A DNA stretch of 10,854 nt, taken from positions 1 through 10,854 of the forward strand of contig JANWZU010000170.1 of NCBI GenBank assembly GCA_025054795.1, in the 5' to 3' direction. The notes below the pieces were generated by a model. That model was not told where the DNA came from, searched no databases, and saw only the letters and a program-made list of their open reading frames with translations. Position numbers and translations under genes: made by a program. Within the stretch, counting starts at the first letter, position 1. Every line of letters begins with the position of its first letter. The DNA is from Candidatus Caldarchaeum sp. Its GTDB lineage: Archaea > Thermoproteota > Nitrososphaeria_A > Caldarchaeales > Caldarchaeaceae. This document shows, piece by piece, positions 6,280 to 10,854 of this stretch.

Positions 6280-7493
6280 TTATCGAAGACGGACTTATGC
6301 CTCTTAACCACACCCAGCCGCTCCAGCTCCTCGACTTCCTCGCCGCTGAACCCCAGCTTCTTCAAAACCTCCTCGGTGTGCTCGCCGTGCAGAGGCGGGG
6401 GCGTGAAGGATGGTTTTTCGCCGCTGTAGAACGGAGCCGACCTGACGACGGTTGTTCTGCCTAGGACTGGATGCACAACCTCGCTCAGAAGGTTGCGGGC
6501 TTTGACGTGAGGGTCTTCCAGAAGCTCCCTAACTGTGTAGACAGGCCCGCAGGGCACGCCGAACCGGTGGAGAAGCTCAACCCATTCGCCGACGCACTTC
6601 GTTGAGAAAGTTTTGTCCAGCTCTCTCGACAGAACATCCCTGTTCACCAGCTGCGTCCGACGCTGGTTGTCGCTGAACCTCGGGTCATTCAGAAGGTCCT
6701 CCCTGCCCAAGGCGCTGCACAGAAGACGCCAGTGCTTCTCGTTGCCCACAGCCACGACAAACCATCCGTCAGAGGCCTTGAACAGCTCGTAAGGAGCTAT
6801 CGCCGGATATTTGTTCCCATGTCTGGCCGGGAGCTCGCCGCTTCCCACGTACGTACTTATCCACTGCCCCATCGCAGCAACCCCGGCCTCGAAAAGCGAC
6901 AAATCTATGTACATGCCCTCGCCTGTCCTCTCCCTCATGTAGAGAGCTGAGCAGACTGCCGCAGCTGCGTTCACAGCGGCTAGAATGTCTACGATGGGCA
7001 CGCCCACCCTGAGAGGCTCGCCTTCAGGCAGTCCTGTGACGGACATCAACCCAGACATTGCTTGAACGACTATGTCGTATCCTCCGAATTCCGAGTAGGG
7101 CCCTGTCTGGCCGAAGCCCGAGACAGAGCAGTATACAAGACGTTTGTTGACCTTTCTCAGCTCGGCGTAGGAGAGGCCAAGCCTGTCCATGACTCCCGGC
7201 CTGAAGTTTTCGACAAACACGTCTGACGTTTTCACAAGCTGCTTTATGATTTCCCGGCCTTTCTCGGTTTTGATGTCAACCGCTATGCTTTTCTTGTTCT
7301 TGTTGTAGTGGAAGAAGTATAGGCTCTCTCCCTTCACCTGCCTGCCCATCTGTCTGGCGTCGTCGCCTCTTTCCGTGTTCTCCACCTTCACAACCTCAGC
7401 ACCCATCTCCGAAAGCAGAAGGCTGCAGAGAGGCGCAGCGACAGCCGTGCCAACCTCAACAACCCTAACCCCCTCTAACGTCTTCAACCACAA
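6273..7493 (-). CDS. CaiB/BaiF family III CoA-transferase
   Basis: Cytosolic enzyme of the formyl-CoA/oxalate, carnitine and bile-acid CoA-transferase family, which moves CoA between carboxylic acids. Family motifs run in order: LEGVRVVEVGTAVAAPLCS at the N-terminus, MGAEVVKVE (residues 30-38), NKNKKSIAVDIKTEKGRE (65-81), FVENFRPGVMDRLGL (93-107) and YCSVSGFGQTGPYS (121-134). The catalytic aspartate is D169 in VPIVDILAA, and a typical C-terminal YTVRELLEDPHVKARN follows. The length of 406 aa is normal. Starts are TTG at 7491-7493 or TTG at 7485-7487 (MKTLEGVR, the usual family opening); a TATA-like box at 7511-7520 fits either as a leaderless start. It is followed after 12 bases by the cyclase gene. 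The acid substrate cannot be deduced; succinyl-CoA or another acyl-CoA is a common donor in the family. Confidence 0.88.
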   Translation of the reverse strand: MWLKTLEGVRVVEVGTAVAAPLCSLLLSEMGAEVVKVENTERGDDARQMGRQVKGESLYFFHYNKNKKSIAVDIKTEKGREIIKQLVKTSDVFVENFRPGVMDRLGLSYAELRKVNKRLVYCSVSGFGQTGPYSEFGGYDIVVQAMSGLMSVTGLPEGEPLRVGVPIVDILAAVNAAAAVCSALYMRERTGEGMYIDLSLFEAGVAAMGQWISTYVGSGELPARHGNKYPAIAPYELFKASDGWFVVAVGNEKHWRLLCSALGREDLLNDPRFSDNQRRTQLVNRDVLSRELDKTFSTKCVGEWVELLHRFGVPCGPVYTVRELLEDPHVKARNLLSEVVHPVLGRTTVVRSAPFYSGEKPSFTPPPLHGEHTEEVLKKLGFSGEEVEELERLGVVKRHKSVFDKQ

Positions 7494-7510
7494 ACAACTA
7501 GAAAAAACAG

Positions 7511-7520
7511 TCTTTATAGA
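7511..7520 (-). promoter_or_regulatory. TATA-like box for the CoA-transferase gene
   Basis: On the - strand the sequence is TCTATAAAGA, centred about 26 bases before a start near 7489, which falls between the two candidate TTG codons. It lies just downstream of the T-rich terminator of the binding-protein gene, as expected for a new transcription unit. The 9-mer AGTCTTTAT (+ strand) recurs upstream of the binding-protein gene at 8628-8636. Confidence 0.5.
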
Positions 7521-7537
7521 TTTGCAGAAGCTGGGCG

Positions 7538-7556
7538 AAACAAAAATAAAAAGGTT
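7538..7556 (-). terminator. T-rich archaeal-type terminator after the binding-protein gene
   Basis: On the - strand, two runs of five Ts separated by one A (TTTTTATTTTT) and a further TTT follow within about 20 bases of the TAA stop at 7559-7561. No hairpin precedes them. A U-tract alone is enough for archaeal RNA polymerase termination. Confidence 0.55.
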
Positions 7557-7558
7557 GT

Positions 7559-8593
7559 TTAGCTCCCGGTTCTCTCGACGAACCTGTTCGTGTAAAGCTC
7601 GTCAGGCGTCACAGGCCGCTGAAGCGTGTAGAACTGGCTGATGACTTCCACGGTCCGCCTAACCTTGTCGGGCTCCATCCAACCGAGCTGCAGCGGGTTC
7701 TTAGCCCTCTTCGGAACGTCGCCGTACATGTCAATGCCGCCGTAGATCCATTCAAGCCTAGCGACCTCCTTGTTCTGCTCAGGGTTGTACTTCATGTAGA
7801 TGTCAAGAGATTTCTCAGGCTCCTTCAACGAGTACCATACTCCTTCAAGCGTTGCTTTGACAAAACGCTCCACGAGGTCAGGCCGGTCTCTTAAAAGGTC
7901 TTCGTGGACTATGATGCCGTTGGAGTACAGGTCCAAGCCGTATTCAGAGTACCTGAAGTAGCCCATCTGGATCCCAAGTTTAGCAGCCTCCGTGTCCAAG
8001 GCGCCTTTCTCACCCCAGAACATACCGGTCATGTCAACCTGCCCAGCAAGCAGGGCGGCTCTGGCGACGGGGACGTCTGCGGGCACGAACCTGACCTTAG
8101 CAGGGTCTATGCCTACGGCGCGGGCGAAGGCTGGGAACAGAACCCAGACGGCGTTTCCAGCCGGAGTCGACATCGTCTTTCCCTCAAGGTCCTTCGGAGT
8201 GTTTATTCCCTTGCCCTTCACGTAGGCTATTGTGTGCGGCATGACGTGGTGGATCATTCCAACCATCACGACCTTCGCACCCTGAGAACGGAGTATGACG
8301 AGCGAGCCCATGTCGGCGAACCCAAACTCACCCTGCTTGGCGTTGATCTTCTGAATCGTGTCGCCTGAGCCGTATCCACGGACGATGTTGACCTTAAGGC
8401 CGTACTTCTCGTATATGCCCTGCTCAACCGCCGGATAGTACATGGCGTGCTTGCCGTAGATTATCCAGTCGAGGATGAACGTCACTTCCTCGATTTGACG
8501 TGGCGGGGCCAAAAGGCTTGGCAGAAACAGGGCGCCGGCGGCGCCTACTGCGACGACGATGAGAGCCACAGCTACTATGGTTGTTGTTTTCAT
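7559..8593 (-). CDS. NMT1/THI5-like ABC transporter substrate-binding protein
   Basis: Extracytoplasmic binding protein of the nitrate/sulfonate/taurine/pyrimidine-precursor class (SsuA/THI5-like fold). An N-terminal hydrophobic helix at about residues 5-28 acts as signal or membrane anchor; there is no lipobox cysteine. The mature part opens with VTFILDWIIYGKHAMYYPAV (38-56), the LDW...H pattern of the THI5/ThiY-like group. EQGIYEKYGLKVNIVRGYGSGDT follows with the ligand-contact glycine turn (73-79), then GEFGFADMGSLVILRSQGA, PKDLEGKTMSTPAGNAVW and a C-terminal domain. The length of 344 aa is typical. ATG start at 8591-8593. Its ATPase and permease are encoded next door but in other orientations. 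The ligand is unknown; a formylaminopyrimidine-like thiamine precursor, riboflavin or a sulfonate are family options, not conclusions. Confidence 0.83.
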   Translation of the reverse strand: MKTTTIVAVALIVVAVGAAGALFLPSLLAPPRQIEEVTFILDWIIYGKHAMYYPAVEQGIYEKYGLKVNIVRGYGSGDTIQKINAKQGEFGFADMGSLVILRSQGAKVVMVGMIHHVMPHTIAYVKGKGINTPKDLEGKTMSTPAGNAVWVLFPAFARAVGIDPAKVRFVPADVPVARAALLAGQVDMTGMFWGEKGALDTEAAKLGIQMGYFRYSEYGLDLYSNGIIVHEDLLRDRPDLVERFVKATLEGVWYSLKEPEKSLDIYMKYNPEQNKEVARLEWIYGGIDMYGDVPKRAKNPLQLGWMEPDKVRRTVEVISQFYTLQRPVTPDELYTNRFVERTGS

Positions 8594-8620
8594 TTTTCAG
8601 CAGATACAGCTCTCTCAGAT

Positions 8621-8638
8621 GTAAATAAGTCTTTATGA
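8621..8638 (-). promoter_or_regulatory. TATA-like element(s) for the binding-protein gene
   Basis: On the - strand, CTTATTTAC (about 8622-8630) lies about 33 bases before the ATG at 8593, predicting a very short leader. An alternative ATAAAGACT (8628-8636) repeats the sequence found at the CoA-transferase promoter. Which one is used cannot be told from sequence. Confidence 0.4.
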
Positions 8639-8659
8639 GGGGGATGGCCAGTCTTAAAC

Positions 8660-8670
8660 AATTTAAATAA
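8660..8670 (+). promoter_or_regulatory. TATA box for the SsuB/TauB-type ATPase gene
   Basis: TTTAAATA at 8662-8669 closely matches the archaeal TATA consensus. It predicts a transcription start near 8692, a few bases before the TTG at 8698 and about 15 before the ATG at 8707. Together with the - strand element at 8621-8638 it forms a divergent promoter region of about 105 bases. Confidence 0.55.
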
Positions 8671-8706
8671 GGGCCGTCATTCGTCCAGAAGAAGAGCTTG
8701 TGTCCC

Positions 8707-9456
8707 ATGATCTCGGTGCGGGGCGTGTCTAAGGTTTTCAAGACTTTGAAAGGGGCTGATGTGGTGGCGCTCAAAGATGTTTCTTTCGATGTTGAGGAGG
8801 GGGAGTTTATCGCCATAGTGGGGCCGTCTGGATGCGGTAAAAGCACTCTGCTCAGGATTGTCGCCGGGCTTGTTCCCCCCTCAGACGGTGAGATTCTAAT
8901 CGAAGGCAGAAAGGTCGACGGCCCCGCTAAAGGAGTCGGGATGGTTTTCCAGACGCCCGTGCTGATGCCATGGAAGAAAGTTGCGGAGAACATTCTGTTC
9001 CCTCTCCACATAATGGGAAGAAACAGCGAGGCCAACGACTCCCTAGCTAAACTCATGAGGCTTCTGGGTTTGGAAGGGTTTGAACACGCCTACCCGTTCG
9101 AGCTTTCAGGAGGAATGCAGTCGAGGGTGTCGATAGGGAGAGCCCTGATAACAAACCCCAAGATACTTCTTATGGACGAGCCTTTCGGAGCACTAGACGC
9201 CTTAACAAGGGAGAAGATGGGGCTTGAGCTATTGAACATCTGGCGTGAATACAGAAACACAGTTCTGTTCGTCACACACGACGTCGCCGAAGCCGTCTTC
9301 CTAGCCGACAGAGTTGTAGTTATGACGGCTAGGCCCGGCAGGGTGAAGAACATCGTGCGGATAGAGTTGGACAGGCCTCGGGACTTGGCGATTAAAAGCT
9401 CTCACGAGTTCGCCCAGTATACTTTGAGCGTCAGGAAAGACCTTGGTCTACTATGA
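8707..9456 (+). CDS. SsuB/TauB-type ABC transporter ATP-binding protein
   Basis: Cytoplasmic ATPase of a nitrate/sulfonate/taurine-type importer, expected to work with the adjacent binding protein and permease. Counting from the upstream TTG at 8698, Walker A is GPSGCGKST (42-50), the Q-loop glutamine is 85 (GMVFQTPVLMPW, with the LMPW typical of this subfamily), the signature is LSGGM (136-140), Walker B is ILLMDEP (156-162) and the switch histidine is 194 (VTHDVAEAV). The MTARPGRV tail segment is also characteristic. I prefer the ATG at 8707 (MISVRGVSKVF), where family members normally begin; TTG at 8698 adds three residues and is nearer the predicted transcript start. The gene stands alone on the + strand, overlapping the permease gene tail to tail by 6 bases. 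Confidence 0.9.
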   Translation: MISVRGVSKVFKTLKGADVVALKDVSFDVEEGEFIAIVGPSGCGKSTLLRIVAGLVPPSDGEILIEGRKVDGPAKGVGMVFQTPVLMPWKKVAENILFPLHIMGRNSEANDSLAKLMRLLGLEGFEHAYPFELSGGMQSRVSIGRALITNPKILLMDEPFGALDALTREKMGLELLNIWREYRNTVLFVTHDVAEAVFLADRVVVMTARPGRVKNIVRIELDRPRDLAIKSSHEFAQYTLSVRKDLGLL

Positions 9457-10263
9457 AATACGTTTCATCTTCCTGTACCAAGGTGTGATCAGAAACTCAG
9501 CCAGCTCTATCGCCAAGTAGAGTAGTGTGCCTAGGACGACTAGGAGGAGGAGCGATGCGAATATTATGGATGTTGTGAAGTGCTGCTGAGCCAGCACTAT
9601 CATGTACCCCAGCCCTTTCTGAGCTCCTACGAACTCTCCTATGACTGCGCCTATGATCGCCAGAGTCATGGCTACCTTAAAGCTGCCGAAGATGTGGGGG
9701 AGGGCGTTGGGCCATTTTACGTGGAAGAAGACTTGATGAGGCTTGGCGTCTATGAGCTTCATGTAGTCGAGTAGGTCTGGGTCAGCCGCCCTAAGGCCTA
9801 CCACCGTGTCGATGACTATCGGGAAGTATGCGATGAGGAAGGAGAGCAGTATTTTCGGGGTTTCGCCGAAGCCGAACCAGATGAAGAAAAGCGGTGCTAC
9901 GGCAACTTTTGGAACAATCTGAGCGGCCAAGATGTATGGGTAAATGATGTTGCTTATGGTTCTGAAGTGAACTATGATGTAGCCCGTCGAGATTCCTATT
10001 ACAGCCGCAAGCGCAAACCCAGCAAGCGTCTCATAGGTCGTGAACAGGATGTGCTCCATCCAGTTTACCTTTGATCCCAGAAGCTCGGCGAATATGCTGG
10101 AAGGCGCAGGTATTAGGAAGCTTGGGATGGAGAAGGCCGCTACGCTTGCCTCCCAAAAGAAGAAGAAAACAACCAGTATGATCGCCGAGGGGGCGTATGT
10201 CAGGATCTTTCGGGCGGCCACCATCGTTGTCAAGCCTTTCAACCGGCTTTTTTCAGACGGCAT
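9451..10263 (-). CDS. SsuC/TauC-type ABC transporter permease
   Basis: Membrane permease of the nitrate/sulfonate/taurine family (binding-protein-dependent transport domain). About six hydrophobic segments span residues 24-46, 78-99, 108-130, 137-155, 196-212 and 231-256. The cytoplasmic EAA-type loop that contacts the ATPase lies at about 169-190 (KLIDAKPHQVFFHVKWPNALPH), followed by the subfamily block ALTL-like MTLAIIGAVIGEFVGAQKG (199-217). The length of 270 aa is usual. The ATG at 10261-10263 is supported by a TATA box about 30 bases upstream; an internal ATG at 10222-10224 (MVAARKIL) is possible. It pairs logically with the ATPase (8707-9456) and the binding protein (7559-8593), although each of the three is a separate transcription unit. 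Confidence 0.88.
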   Translation of the reverse strand: MPSEKSRLKGLTTMVAARKILTYAPSAIILVVFFFFWEASVAAFSIPSFLIPAPSSIFAELLGSKVNWMEHILFTTYETLAGFALAAVIGISTGYIIVHFRTISNIIYPYILAAQIVPKVAVAPLFFIWFGFGETPKILLSFLIAYFPIVIDTVVGLRAADPDLLDYMKLIDAKPHQVFFHVKWPNALPHIFGSFKVAMTLAIIGAVIGEFVGAQKGLGYMIVLAQQHFTTSIIFASLLLLVVLGTLLYLAIELAEFLITPWYRKMKRIS

Positions 10264-10270
10264 GCCCGAT

Positions 10271-10287
10271 CAAACACCCTGTGTTTG
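10271..10287. repeat. Perfect inverted repeat, candidate operator at the permease promoter
   Basis: CAAACAC and GTGTTTG (7-base arms) are separated by CCT. The palindrome lies between the permease TATA box (10291-10300) and its ATG (10263), covering the expected transcription start region, where a bound repressor would block transcription. The AAACAC half-site recurs at 10297-10302 inside the TATA region. It is too short and close to the start to be a convincing terminator. Confidence 0.45.
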
Positions 10288-10290
10288 GTT

Positions 10291-10300
10291 GAATATAAAC
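10291..10300 (-). promoter_or_regulatory. TATA box for the SsuC/TauC-type permease gene
   Basis: On the - strand GTTTATATTC is one of the best TATA matches in the window, centred about 27 bases before a predicted start near 10268, giving a leader of about 5 bases before the ATG. Confidence 0.58.
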
Positions 10301-10320
10301 ACGCCTGTTGACGATGTTTA

Positions 10321-10330
10321 GCTTATTTAG
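10321..10330 (+). promoter_or_regulatory. TATA-like box for the MFS gene
   Basis: GCTTATTTAG is centred about 27-28 bases before the ATG at 10354, the spacing expected for a leaderless transcript. It diverges from the permease promoter about 25 bases away, so one regulator could affect both. Confidence 0.42.
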
Positions 10331-10353
10331 AGGCCTTGACGTTGTCCGCTGAA

Positions 10354-10854
10354 ATGCTGACGAGAGACAGGCTGACGATCCTTGTGGGCTTGATTTCTTT
10401 CACACTTCTCGGATGGTCTGTGGCGAGCGTAAGCACCTCTCTCCCGAAAATCATCCGAGAGTTTACCATCCCTTACGAGGTTGCCGGGCTGCTGGCGGGG
10501 GCTATGCCGATGGGCGGTGTGATGGGTTTTGCAGCCGGGATGCTGTCGGACAGGCTGGGCTACTCAAGAACAGCAGCCTTAGCGTTGTTCGTTTTCATGC
10601 TCGGTTTGCTGATATCTACAGCACCTGTTAACATTGCTGTTGTATTCATAGGGTTCATCGTCATCAGCGTAGGCTCCTTGCTGCTTGTAAGCTCCACCAG
10701 CCAAATGGTTGTTGCGGCATTCCGACAGAGAAGGAGTACGATGCTAAACTACATGTACGCAGGCTGGGGGTTCGGAATAAGCGGAGGCTCAGTTGCGACG
10801 GCTGTACTCGCTGAGATAAACTGGCGAATATCCTTCGCCGCACCTGTACCGGTT
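10354..10854 (+). CDS. Major facilitator superfamily transporter, 3'-truncated
   Basis: The first 167 codons of a membrane carrier, open to the right edge. Predicted helices lie near residues 9-28, 44-64, 74-92, 95-118 and 132-155. The MFS motif A between helices 2 and 3 is recognisable (GMLSDRLGYSRTA, residues 67-79), as is the PKIIREFTIP segment after helix 1 typical of the family. Helix 5 has the glycine-rich YMYAGWGFGISGGSVA often seen in MFS helix 5. The ATG at 10354 is supported by a TATA-like box; in-frame TTG codons at 10336 and 10342 are alternatives. The substrate is not predictable. It diverges from the ABC permease gene across a 90-base gap, so it may carry a related compound or export a product. 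Confidence 0.8.
   Translation, partial: MLTRDRLTILVGLISFTLLGWSVASVSTSLPKIIREFTIPYEVAGLLAGAMPMGGVMGFAAGMLSDRLGYSRTAALALFVFMLGLLISTAPVNIAVVFIGFIVISVGSLLLVSSTSQMVVAAFRQRRSTMLNYMYAGWGFGISGGSVATAVLAEINWRISFAAPVPV

Noticed and set aside
8654..8666. Inverted repeat TTAAA-CAA-TTTAA
   Set aside because: Five-base AT-only arms overlapping a TATA box are expected by chance in such a region.
8594..8697. Thiamine-type riboswitch before the THI5-like binding protein
   Set aside because: The gap is about 105 bases and shared by two promoters; the predicted leader is under 20 bases, leaving no room for an aptamer, and no conserved TPP motif is seen.
8424..9056. 210-codon open frame on the - strand spanning the divergent promoter
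   Set aside because: It would overlap the binding-protein start, both promoters and the Walker A region of the ATPase; its translation contains Asn/His and Arg-rich stretches typical of a shadow frame.
1..10854. tRNA, rRNA, CRISPR array, insertion sequence or defence system
   Set aside because: All gaps are under about 125 bases and contain no cloverleaf, regular direct repeats or terminal inverted repeats, and no transposase or nuclease gene was found.

Overview
The window reads as chromosomal DNA from an archaeon, probably a thermophile of the Thaumarchaeota/Aigarchaeota (Caldiarchaeum-like) or a neighbouring lineage. Seen in the sequence: moderately high GC, many TTG and GTG starts, AT-rich TATA-like boxes about 25-30 bases before several starts (leaderless style), and a T-tract terminator without a hairpin. 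Archaeal-type gene families also support this: a GxGD presenilin-like protease and a winged-helix regulator overlapping a small membrane protein gene. The lineage is an inference from gene content; no rRNA or other marker gene is present.

Left block, + strand, about 1-4823. The 3' part of a UbiE/MenG-type quinone methyltransferase comes first. A possible 33-codon small ORF follows, ending in a GTGA overlap with a nine-helix presenilin/signal-peptide-peptidase-like protease. That gene overlaps (TTGA) a CitG/MdcB-like triphosphoribosyl-dephospho-CoA synthase homologue. Next are a DppC-type peptide ABC permease with an unusual outer domain of about 200 residues and its DppD-type ATPase with a four-cysteine tail. 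The short or overlapping junctions suggest one transcription unit from the small ORF or the protease onward.

Middle block, - strand, about 8593 down to 4805. In transcription order: an NMT1/THI5-like substrate-binding protein, a T-rich terminator and new promoter, a CaiB/BaiF family III CoA-transferase, a metal-dependent cyclase/kynurenine-formamidase-like hydrolase, a winged-helix regulator, and a three-helix membrane protein overlapping the regulator. The last gene converges on and overlaps the DppD gene by 19 bases.

Right block, about 8600-10854. The partners of the binding protein are present but oddly arranged. A SsuB/TauB-type ATPase diverges from the binding-protein gene, and a SsuC/TauC-type permease meets the ATPase tail to tail (6-base overlap). 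Each of the three has its own apparent promoter, and the permease promoter carries a perfect 7-3-7 inverted repeat. A divergent MFS transporter gene runs off the right edge.

Putting it together, the right two-thirds looks like an uptake-and-use locus for a small organic molecule: ABC and possibly MFS import, hydrolysis or deformylation by the cyclase-family enzyme, and CoA-ester chemistry by the family III transferase, perhaps with its own regulator. The substrate cannot be read from the sequence. No RNA gene, CRISPR array, insertion sequence or gene-free stretch over 300 bases is present; the longest gaps (about 65-120 bases) are promoter regions.
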